Shown in pieces: positions 44,641 through 55,244 of a stretch of DNA of 64,000 bases. A program made the position numbers and the translations under genes. Each line of letters begins with the position of its first letter. Within the stretch, counting starts at the first letter, position 1. Origin of the DNA: Ceratothoa steindachneri (taxonomy: Eukaryota; Arthropoda; Malacostraca; Isopoda; Cymothoidae); the NCBI GenBank assembly GCA_963969495.1, contig OZ018327.1, positions 36,895,282 to 36,959,281 of the forward strand. Reading direction: 5' to 3'. A model generated the notes under the pieces. That model was not told the DNA's origin. It saw nothing but the letters and a program-made list of their open reading frames with translations, and did not search any database.

Positions 44641-45065
44641 GTGAGTACAAGCTTGGGTCCGCACTGACTTGCAGACCAACGGATTAAGGAGCCTCCCTAA
44701 CTGAGACCGATATCCTCTCTGAAGACTTGATGCTTCGACGAATTACCACTACACCGATAGATGGCAATTCCTGCCCCACCAGACGCTGTGAAAGCTCTAC
44801 TACTGAGGGTTAAAAGAATTCGTCTTTTATACTCGAAACTCGAAAGAGGTTCTCAGGGCGCCGGAAGTAGATTATATGTCAAGCTACTCCATTTCGTCCT
44901 TTATAAACTTCCGGCAACTATCGGAAGCGAAGATGGACTCCCATTTATCGATAAACAGTCCGGAAAGGAACTCGGTGGTTAGCTGAAATGGCCAGCGATT
45001 TCTTTCGGCTGGAGACCACCAGATATTGGGCCAGAAGGGAAAGGGTTGATAAGCGGCCCGCCCGG

Positions 45066-45729
45066 AAGGGAGGTGAGCAAAACTTGGAAGCATTATGCTA
45101 TTCTCCTACACTGTACTATCCCCGATAGATATCCTCTGCTCTATTTGTCCGATTTCAATTCTGCTCCTTTCGGTTGTTCGATTTTTTCTCGACTCGATCT
45201 AGTTCGTGCCTTCAACCAGATCCCTATTCATTCAGATGATATCCCAAAGACGGCTATCGACACGCCATTTGATTCTTTCACCATAAACAGGATGCCTCAT
45301 GGTCTTCGCAACAGTGGTCAGACCTTTCAACGTTTTTTGAATCAGGTTCTGAGAGGTCTGCATTTGATCTTCTGCTACATAAACGACTTCCTGGTAGCAT
45401 CTTCGTCTTTAGAGGAGAACCTGTCTCACCTTCGTCAGGTTTTCGCTCGACTTGAAGAGCACAGTATCGTACTCAATACTTCAAAGTGTCTTTTTGGTGT
45501 CCCTCAACTCTCCTTCTTGGGTCACCATGTCTCGAGTACAGGGATTAGCCTACCCGAAGATAAAGTTACCGTAATGCGTAACTTTTCCCAGCCCACATCA
45601 CGCAAGCAACTAAGGCGTTTCTGTGGTATGGTTAATTTCTACCACAAATTCATAACTGATTGTGCCAAGGTCATGCACCCTATTAACTCTCTGCTTAGCA
45701 AGACCAAAAATACTTCTCCTCTTGAATGA
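45066..45729 (+). pseudogene. Gypsy reverse transcriptase, main part
   Basis: Continues the Gypsy RT: I-P-D-R-Y-P, S-R-L-D-L-V-R-A-F-N-Q-I-P (catalytic Asp, about 45195), F-D-S-F-T-I-N-R-M-P-H-G-L, then the active-site box reads Y-I-N-D (about 45378) where Y-x-D-D is required. F-L-G-H-H-V-S and F-C-G-M-V-N-F-Y-H follow. The D-to-N change would abolish polymerase activity. The frame ends at 45727 by a shift. Confidence 0.85.
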
Positions 45730-45865
45730 ACAGTCTGCTGAAGCGTGCGAATTGTTCTCTCGTACCAAAGAGGCCATTGAGGAGCTGCAGAATTGGCTGA
45801 TCTTTCTCCAGGAGCCCCCATCAGCGTTGCTTCCGACACATACTCAACCCACGTAGGTTGCAACA

Positions 45866-47809
45866 TTGCAGCAGAAAGTTGGTGACCAATGGCAACCTCT
45901 TGCTTTCTTCTCTCGCTCTCTTTCAGACTCTCAAAAGAAGTATAGTACGTTCTCTCGAGAGCTCTTCGGAATATACCTCGCAAGCCGTCACTTCAGACAA
46001 TACTTGGAAGGACGTGACTTTACAATTTTTACGGACCATAAACCTTTGGTCGGTGCTTGTTCTTCTTGTAGTACTTCGTTATTACACACTGCAATTGACA
46101 CTCGTCATATTGACTTCATCCTGCAGTTAACGAACGATATTCGCTACGTTCCTGGTTCTTCAAACGTCGTGCCGGACGCGCTCTCTCGCATTTCAGCGAT
46201 TTCAGGCACGCAACTCTCCCATATTGCACCCATCGATCATGCGGCAATAGCGCTTGCCCAGGAGCAAGATGAAGACACGCAAACGCTGCGTCACTATTCT
46301 CAACTCGTCATTCGTGAGATCTATTTGCAGGACAGTCCTTCCAGGCGCATCCTGGTTGACTACTCATTATCTGACTGTCCTCGTCCTCTCATTCCTCTCG
46401 CTTACCGTCGGCACATTTTCGACCAAATTCACGGTCTCTCTAATTCTGATGTCAATGCCACACGGAAGCTCGTTACCCAACGCTTCGTTTGGCCAGGTAT
46501 GAATGGCGGTGTGGCAAAATGGACTCGTTCATGCCTGCCATACCAGCGCGCAAAAGTCCATCGCCACACAAAAGCTCCTATGCTCCCTTTTCCTCTTCTT
46601 TCGTCTCGTTTTGACGCCGTTCACGTCGATCTAGTAGATCCTCTTCCTCACTCTCGTGGTTGCAATTATCTTTTCACCATGATTGATCGTTTTCCTCATT
46701 GGCCAGAGGCAGTTCCTATCTCGGACATCAGAGGTTCCATGGTCACTCGAGCCTTCATCTCAACATGGGTTGCTCGTTTTGGTGTTCCCTCAACGATCAT
46801 AATTGATTGTGGCAGCCAATTTGAATTCCACCAATGGGATGCACTCATGGCAGTGCTTGGGTCCCTTCGTCTACGTACCACTAGCTATCACCCCCAAAGC
46901 AACGCCAAAAGGGAACGGTTGCACAGGACCCTCAAGGCAAGCTTACTCTCCACCGATCCAAACATCACTTCGGTGGACAAGCTACCCTTGGTTCTCCTGG
47001 GTATTCGTTCATCCTTGAAAGAGGATTTGGCCTGTTCTGCGACGGAACTCGTCTACGGTACTCTACTTCGCCTTCCTGGTGAATTTTTTTTTGACCAACC
47101 TCTACCTCCTAACTTCAATCCTACTTCTTATGTACACGATTTTGTACAAGTAATGGCTGAGGTTAAGCCTACCGCCCCTAGAGTGCCTGCTAATCAGAGA
47201 CCCTTCGTCCCGAAAGAGATGTCAACTTGTTCCCATGTCTTTGTCCGTCGTGATTCTACTCGCTCCTCATTGCAACCCATTTATGACGGACCCTTTCTCG
47301 TCATCTCTAGGAAGCCGAAATTCTATGTACTGCAGTTTAGTGCCAAGCAGGATACTGTTTCTCTGGATCGCTTGAAACTTGCCTTTATTGATGCTGTTCA
47401 TTCTGAGCAGTCCTCATTTTCCTCTTCTACTATCTATAATAATGGTCCAGTGATTCTCCCAATTCATCATTATCTAACCTCAAACCCAATCTCCTCTACT
47501 TCGCCCATATATCTATCTCCTTCCCGATTGCTGCCGCCTCCTCTTTTGTTGCAGGAAACCTCGTCGTCAAAGACCATCCCTCCACCTCTGGTCATCCCGC
47601 AACCAGCAAGCCAGGTACAGAGCGTCATGCTATCCCCAGACGCCAGCTCGGTTAAGTCACCCAAACGGATCACCATTAATCATTCCACTCTTGCTAGTGA
47701 CAGTGCATCGCCCGCCTTTTGTGCCACTCCCAGCAATCTTAGCCAGCCCACCGGCGTCATTACACGGTCTGGTCGTATTGTCAGAAGGCCTCTGAGATAT
47801 CTGGATTAG
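45866..47809 (+). pseudogene. Gypsy RNase H and integrase (647-codon open frame)
   Basis: RNase H part: F-F-S-R-S-L, Y-S-T-F-S-R-E-L and F-T-I-F-T-D-H-K-P-L (residues 15-60), V-P-D-A-L-S-R (about 103). Integrase: zinc region H-I-F-D-Q-I-H-G...C-L-P-Y, where the last Cys of C-x-x-C is Tyr. Core D-A-V-H-V-D-L-V (first Asp), I-I-D-C-G-S-Q-F (second Asp) and K-R-E-R-L-H-R-T-L (Glu), so D,D,E is kept. C-terminal T-R-S-G-R-I-V-R-R-P tail. The frame is open but starts mid-domain, so it depends on a fusion that the upstream shift breaks. Confidence 0.9.
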
Positions 47810-47829
47810 CGTAATATATTTTGTAACAG

Positions 47830-48268
47830 GATCTTTGCAAGCTCCTACAAAGTTCGTAAAGAGGCAGTTGGCAATTCCCGTCTGAGAAAATTATGCATCT
47901 TGCCCCCCAATCCATTTTTGTACGATTTTTTTATACCAATTCGGTTACCTCAAAATAAAAGTACGACTCCTCCCAACCACCAACCAATCAAAACTTTTGT
48001 ACAACCCAATTCGAAATTAACCAATTAGAATAGACTTTCTCGTTTCCAGTTTCTCGAAGATCCGAGCGCATTTTAACCTACATTTTATTTAATTAGCACT
48101 CCAGACAAGGTCAGTAAAAATTAGCTCCCTAATCATCAGTGTATACAAAGGTCTAAAAATATTCAAAGTGTAATTCCTTCTTTTTTTTCCTCTTTGAATT
48201 CCAGTTCCCCTGATATTATAACTTCAAAAACGTCGTGGCTGTACTATACTATATTTTATATAATTCCC

Positions 48269-48336
<68 letters not shown>

Positions 48337-48600
48337 TCATAAAAATACATATTATATTCATTGGACATAATATCTAATTAAATAACCGTATTATCCAATT
48401 CAATAATTAAGCCATTATCCATTATTTGTTAGTTCAATAATTCTTGTTAAATTTATGCGTCAGTACTTTTGAAACCTTCCCGGCTGAAATAGTTATCCTC
48501 TCTTACGTTTTCTCTTTCAACATAGTTTTATCTTCAAATTCATATAGCACGGTTTAATGGCTGCTATCTAGGCAAGTTTGTCATTAAACCAATCATCACA
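47830..48600 (+). repeat. Gypsy 3' LTR
   Basis: Begins near tgtaacaggatctttgcaag and ends near 'gtttgtcattaaaccaatca'. Contains one (TA)n (48273-48331). Matches the 5' LTR except for its extra TA arrays and MITE. Ends approximate. Confidence 0.75.
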
Positions 48601-48612
48601 TCAGATAAAATA

Positions 48613-48970
48613 TAACAGGATACGCTTGTCGCAGCTTAGTTAACCAGGTGTTCCGTAGACCTCCGTCTTTCGAGAAATCTATTCTGAGACGTGAAATGTT
48701 TATTTTACGCCTTATCTTATTGACAAAAGTGATTCTGACCTTTCGCGTGTTCGTACATGGTTTCTCTCGCGGTCACTTCCAACGGCCGCTTGCCTTCTAT
48801 ATTTATGCTTTAACAAATATATTATATTCCCTATTTTGTATTCAATTTCAAATTAATCTATGCATTCTCTATTCCTTATTCAAATTTTAGACATTTATTT
48901 TATGAGTGGAGTATGCTGGGATTTAATAAGACTACCGCGCGTCCATTCTGTGGAGGTGTTTGCTGGGCCA
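48613..48970 (-). repeat. Interrupted solo LTR, piece 3
   Basis: 'gatacgcttgtcgcagctta', 'tgttccgtagac', 'tattctgagacgtgaaat', 'gcgtgttcgtac' and 'gtgtttgctgggcc' follow 59900-60395 of the intact LTR. The last 15 bp of the LTR differ. Confidence 0.85.
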
Positions 48971-48998
48971 GTAATGGAGTCAGTAATGGAGCGGGCGA

Positions 48999-49006
48999 GA
49001 AAATCG
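48999..49006. repeat. Left target duplication of hAT-B (imperfect)
   Basis: gaaaatcg; the right partner gaaaatag (52748-52755) matches 7 of 8. Confidence 0.5.
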
Positions 49007-52000
49007 CACAAGTGGGCAGTGTTAATCAAAGAGTTACCTTCCTTAACCATAAATCTGTTAACCCAAAATTAACTTTGATAAATGTTAATCAGTTAATTCT
49101 TTAAAAATGTAACGGAAGTTATCGATAAATCGTTAACGTTAATTTTTATTATATAAAAAAAAACCCAAATCACTTCTTGCTGTAAAAACACCTTTAAAAA
49201 GTTGCCAAACTACAAAATCAGCCTTTTGAGGGTCTTTTTAAGGCCTTTAGAACCCCCAAAGTATAGGGGTTTTTTTGCTTTAGAGATAAAAAAGGCTGAT
49301 TTCATAGTTTTGGACCTTTTATAAGTTTGTAAAGGCTTTTAGAGCCAGATTAGGGTAAAGAAACTTAAATTAAACACAATATTAGTAATAAACTAAAAAA
49401 AAAGATTGATAAAGTGTCTGAAAAAAATGAAAAACACGATATATACATAATTTAATTTTTCCTCTTCTTCTCGTTCTCTATTTTGTTCATGAGATACATG
49501 TTGCCCTTCATTAAAATTAGCAGTTCAAAGTTTTCATCAGACAGGGATGATCTCTTGGCCCTCAAGATGTCCTTGCCCATAGATAACAAACGCTCTACTG
49601 CAGCACTGGAGGGCATGGCTGTGTTGAACTTGATGAACAAGTCCAGCAACACTTGCTCACCCAAGATGGCAGCATCTGTCAGCAAGTCCTTGGTCTCCAA
49701 CCAGATCTTGACCAAGTTTTGGGCCTTGTTCTTAATTGATCTGTTGCTTCTACTGTTCTCCTTTGGGTTACACCTCTGAAGAAGTCCTCCTCCTCCTCCT
49801 CCCCCTCGTTGTTGCTGCTCACTTCGTAAGACTGCTGCCTCAAGGCCTCCTCAACTTTACCCCCCATGCTTTTCCTCACCTTGGCGACCTTGGTGTTGTC
49901 ATACTTATCCAACCAGATGATGCGAAACCTGGGTTGGAAGGCAGCAGCCAGCTGGCATTCCTCATCTCCCAGGAGGGTTCTAAACCTTTTGTAGATGCCT
50001 GCCAAAAGTGCGTCGACCAAGGGGCTGCAGTAGACGAGGCCCTTGGACTTCAAGTCTTTGAGCCTGAAGATTGTCGCAGCAACTGTTTGCAGCAGAGTCC
50101 CAAGGTAGGCTTGTTCCTTCCCTGGATCTTGTCCAGCGCTTTGGGTTCGGGTGACATGACCTGGAAATAAAACAATGGAGAAATAGTAAATTTATTTATT
50201 ACCTTGGCATACTCCTTCATTAAGTTGACATCTTTGTCGTTGAAGCTGTTGATTTTCAACTGGGTCATGACCCTGTGGACAACAGGATGGTGTTGAGGAC
50301 CACCACAGAGTCATAGGTGGAATTCCACCTCGTCGTGTTGAGGACAACCAGCCTCCTCCCCACCTCAGCGTAGATGTTGTCTGCTGCCACAGTGCTGTGA
50401 TCCTGGTGTTTCCAGAGGGCACGTGCCTTGGCAATGTGAGCCCTGTAGGGCATCTTGAACACTCATCTGCATCCTTGCTGGCCACTAGGTTGAAGGTGTG
50501 GGCAGCCTATCTCATGCATGCTGGTAAGTTGATGGGATTGCCATCGACATCGTCGACAACGTCAGACACAGCCAGGGAGTCTTCCAGGGAGACATACTCC
50601 AACTCCTGCTCGTCCACGGATCCAACCAAGAGGGTAACCTCAGCAGCATCATCAGGGTCGGTGTCCACTTTCTGAAACACTGGCAGTGTGTCATCCTCTG
50701 CCACAAACTGAACAAAGGCCTTTACAAAGTTGCTACCATTGTCTGTGGCATCCCTGGAAAGTTGTTTTTTTTTTATAAAATTACAGTCAGTAAATATTAC
50801 AATTAAATTGAGTTTATAAATAAAAATAATCAACATCGCCTGGAACTCTGAAATTTGAAAAAATATAAATTTTAAATTTTAAGTTAAAATTTAAATATTG
50901 GGAATATAAATTAACACAAGTATAAAAAAAATAAAATTATGTCAATTACTCAATTACCTGATCAAGTACTGCTTCAAGTCAGTATGCAAATCAACGATTA
51001 CTCTGCCCATTGTCCTCCTTGACATGGAGTTCTTGCTGGAGTTCAGCGTTTTGATCAGCCTCTCGAACGTGTTAGACTCTACAACGTGGAGTGGCAGCAG
51101 GTTGGCTACGAACAGGTCCACAATCCTTTGATTCACAGCAGCCTGGGCTATGCCACCACCAGTAGCAGCGATGCCCAAGGACTCGGCAATGGTTTGCTGG
51201 CCTGTTTTCTTGCCAGGAGGAGGTGAAAACAGACTCAATAATTCCGAAGTGCTGCAGCCGCTGTTGGAACCAGAAGAAAACCTCTTCTTGACTTTTCTAA
51301 GAGATGACCTTGCTTTGACATTTTCCTCAAACTACATTAACTTGGCTGGGTGGGTCCTCTTGATGTACTGTTTGAAGTTGATGAGGCTTGTCATGTGCCT
51401 CTTGATTGGTACAGTCATGGGCAGGCACAGCTTGCAGTCGAAAATCAACTTTTCTCCTTCCCTTGACTTGATCAAGAAGTCGTCGTCCAGGTGAGGCCAG
51501 GGGTTCTGGGCACTGGCAGTTTCAACCTCAACGATGTTAACACTGTTGACATCAGAAGATTCAATATCTGTTGACTCAAGAGATTCTTGAGATGCCATGA
51601 TGACTTCTAAAATTCAAAATCCCACTAGTGTCTGAATGGAAAATCTGAAAATAATAGAAAATTCAAAATCACATAAATGTCTGTGAAGATTAAGTGATAG
51701 GTTTTGTAATGGTTTTCCGTTTTAGTCATTTATTTATAAGAACTTAAATTAACTATATATGGAAAGAGGCTTATTAAATGAACTTGGACCTACAAAACAT
51801 CGTAGTAGAAAAGTGAACAAGTGCAGGGGACCGTAGCCAGCCTGCGGAGAATAGTAGCAATATAATATTTGTAATATTTGTGGTGCAATATGCAATAATA
51901 AAAATAAATTAATAATAATATAGATAAGCACTGTATTTTAATTTTAAAAGTATACCTGGGCCAATATATATTCTATAGAATCATTAATCAACATGCATTT

Positions 52001-52747
52001 TATATGGATATTAAGCTATATCATCAACTAAAGTCTAAAATCTTAAGCAATATAAATATTTGAAATTATTATATAACATGTAGCTAATTGGTAATTATTA
52101 ATTAACAAACCAGATCTTACAATATAAAAAATATAATGTGGCTATGCAAATAATAGAATATCAAATGAATGTATGCAAATGTTTAATATATTAAAATAAT
52201 GAAACTTGACTTATTTATTTTCTTTCAATTAACACTAATGGTATCGCTATAATAACAGATACTCACGTTGTAACTGTAATAGCTCTTCAGAGTGAAGTGA
52301 AGCACCTTTCTACTGGCACTTCCTTTTATTTATAGCGCTGCGTTGCGTGCTATGGTGCAATATCTTATTTGTTTATTAAAGAAACTTTATATGATCTATT
52401 AATAGAAAATAATTGCTTAAATATCGAATACATAAAATATAATTTTGAACTCACAATTCGAAGTTTGATTGAAAAGTTATTTATAATAATAAGTGGTGTA
52501 ATATCGGGGTTGAAAGAATGACGCAGACATTATTAAATATGCTAAGACTACATCAGTATTTAAAATCTGAAAATAATTGAAACCTTTAAACGTTTATCGG
52601 TTTTTATGAATTTTGAGGGTTAGCGGACTTGAGTTAACGGAAGTTAATTTGTCCGATAATGATCTCCAGAGTTAACTTAAGAGTTAAATCGTTAACGAAA
52701 ATGTTAACTTTGTTAATTAACGATTAACGGTTTAGTGCACAGGTTTG
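49007..52747 (-). mobile_element. hAT-B transposon
   Basis: Left end 'cacaagtgggcagtgttaat', right end (reverse complement) 'caaacctgtgcactaaaccg', both running into gttaatc-rich subterminal repeats. Encloses a minus-strand hAT transposase. TA/TTAA-type short repeats fill both sub-termini (49035-49140, 52600-52735). Ends inferred. Confidence 0.65.
49452..51598 (-). pseudogene. hAT-B transposase (BED finger, multi-exon)
   Basis: Exon 1 (51598-50957): C-K-L-C...Y-I-K-R-T-H, a BED-type finger, then Q-Q-T-I-A-E-S-L, with one TAG at about 51332. A 200-bp intron (GT at 50956, AG at about 50755) leads to D-A-T-D-N-G-S-N-F-V-K-A-F (catalytic Asp). Then A-A-H-T-F-N-L-V-A, R-W-N-S-T-Y-D-S-V (about 50310), E-Y-A-K, a 42-bp GT-AG intron (50202-50161), M-S-P-E-P-K-A-L-D-K-I-Q-G, and the C-terminal P-S-S-A-A-V-E-R-L-L-S-M-G-K-D-I-L-R (about 49600). 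The exon before T-D-N-G-S-N that hAT-C has (A-F-L-G-M-T-V-T-W) is missing. Several shifts and two stops. Dead copy. Confidence 0.8.
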
Positions 52748-52755
52748 GAAAATAG

Positions 52756-53127
52756 TGTATAACATTAAATAGGTAGATACATATGAAATACTTATTTTTG
52801 GCACACTTAATATCTCACAGCATTTACAACATACGCACAGGGCATTGACACTTACATACTGTAAGTGCATGCCTGTACTAAACGGGCTTATTTATGCCAA
52901 GTTCTGCCATATAATATAATAATAGTAAAATCTAATACATTTATATACAATTTATCCACAATTTGTTCCTATCCTTCTTTAGGTTTCTACATAATATAAT
53001 TAGGGCACTTAACAAACACATTATAAGGCATGTAATAAAAATAGAGAGGCAGCGAGGCGTGAATATCTTTATACTTCTTTCTTTTTCATGAAATGCTTCG
53101 CTACAATATTACCTACACCACGATTAG
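52756..53127. other. Spacer between hAT-B and hAT-C
   Basis: AT-rich, no gene or known repeat seen. Confidence 0.4.
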
Positions 53128-53135
53128 TAATTCAT
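53128..53135. repeat. Left 8-bp target duplication of hAT-C
   Basis: taattcat, exact match to 58196-58203. Confidence 0.9.
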
Positions 53136-54369
53136 CAGAGGAGAGCGCGATTCGAAAAAATTGAAGTCCGATTAGCGATTCGCCAGCTCGTCATGTCCGA
53201 ATCGATTATCCGATTAGGGTACCAAAAATCTAAGTCCGATTAGCGATTATCCGATTCGATTAAATTTTTTAAATGCGATTCGATATTTTTAAAAACGATT
53301 CATTGTTTTTATAGCGATTTTCAATGTTTCTAAAGGGAATTTAATGCTTTTTTACCCTAAATAAGCCATTTCTAACACATACAAAGAGAAACCTAGCTTT
53401 TAAGATAAAAAATAAAAATTTGATTTTAATTAAAATATAATATAACAAAAAAATAAATTATACAGTACATATTACACAAAATACACACAGTAATGCTAAT
53501 ATATTCTCTCAGAAAAAAAAGGTAGGGTCAACTAACAACTTTGTTCCATATATACCTCATAAAATTTCAAGTTTTCTACTCTACTGTACTCTAAGCCCGC
53601 CAGCTTAGTCTTCTTCTTCCTCCTCAACCTCTTAGGCCTTCTTGAGGAGGTGGAGGTTTGCCGTAAATGAAAACGAGGGCCACGAAGTTTGGTGCAGCTA
53701 GGGCCACCCTCGTAGGCCTGAGGATGTCCAACCGAGGCTGAACATGCGCTCTACCGAGGCTGAACTCGGGAGCGGCGTGTTATACTTGAGCAAGAGTGTA
53801 ACCCAAGCATCATGGAACTCGAGCGGGAAGAGATTGAGCGAGAGCACTGGGTTCCCACTCAGCGGCTTCCTCGACCAGTTGTTGACCTCTTCCCTGACCT
53901 TTTCCGTGAAGTTCTCCTCTTGCTGCCCATCCTTCATGGCGAACAGGTAGCCTGTGCTGCTGGAGCCTGGCTCGGGTCCCTGCGCGGGGGCAGGGTCCAG
54001 ATGCTCGTCAGGCTGGTCGAGGGCGAGAAAGTCCCTGATGAGCTTGTCCCTCACCAGGTCGCAGTAGACCTCATTGTCCTGTCTCCTGCAGATGGCCCTG
54101 ACCGTGACGAGCTTGTGGTGGGGGTGCAGCGACGTAGCCATCAAAGGTGCATGTCCACAAAGAGGTGGCTGAACCTGCAGTAGAAGAAAAGTTTTAAGAC
54201 AAATTTAAAATATATCAGATTTGTCAATTGGAAAATTAAATTTCATTACACTAATTTTAGTTAATTTCAAATGAATCATTTGACCAGCAAGGATTATAAT
54301 CATTTAATACAATATACGCGTAATATAAGACGAAAAAACACTTATTAAGTTTTAACTCACTGCGATAAA

Positions 54370-54497
<128 letters not shown>

Positions 54498-54770
54498 TTA
54501 TAATATGACTAACCTGCCATCAAAGCACTTTGTTCCAGGCTGGTGGAGGAGGTGGGCCACCAGGTTATGGGCATGGACAATGCTGTCGTCGCGCGACAGC
54601 GCCTCCAGGGAGTCTTTGAGCACCTGGAGGTGGGGGAGAAGGCACCCCATGTATGCCTTCTCCTCGCCTTGGAGTATTTCTAGGCAGACGGCGAGGGGGG
54701 CAGTCACTTTGGCGTACTCCGACCAGATCTGCACGTCGTCCTGCGGGATGTGCGGCAGATGTGGGGTATA

Positions 54771-55244
54771 GAGCACGAGAATTGCAGGCGAACGGCTTAA
54801 AAGCTTTGTTTGAATGAGTTTTTTTTTGAGACTCAGGATGGCTGAGTGGATTCACCGCTGGCTAACAGTGATCCAACGACGCGGGAAGCTGTTCGCAACT
54901 CGCCTACGCTATTATTTTTTCTTTGCCCCTCTTCCTACCCCTCTTATCTACAATGGTGCCCATACCCGAGAGGGGGAGCGTAAGCCCTTGGATAACATTT
55001 CCAAACGGGCTCTCTTCATTTCTTCAAAAGACGCTCGGCTTCTAGGAGGGGGGTTGCATAGCGTACGAGAAGTGCAGGCGAGCGGCTTAAAAGCTTCGTT
55101 TGAATGAGTCTTTTTTGAGACTCAGGATGGCGGAGTGGATTCACCGCTGGCTAACAGTGGTCCAGCGACGCGGGAAGCTGTTCGCAACTCGCCTACGCTA
55201 TTATTTTTTCTTTGCCTCTTTTCCTACCCCTCTCTATCTACAGG
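54771..55244 (+). repeat. SINE-like tandem pair inserted in hAT-C coding sequence
   Basis: Two units offset by about 290 bp (54771-55060 and 55061-55244, the second truncated). Each has 'ggcttaaaagctt', 'gactcaggatgg', tggc(t/g)gagtgg (Pol III A-box like), 'cgacgcgggaagctgttcgc' with gttcg (B-box like) and a T/C-rich stretch ending 'tatctaca'. The A-to-B distance is about 50-60 bp. The match to a Leu/Ser-type tRNA head is suggestive; the B box is imperfect. Confidence 0.5.
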
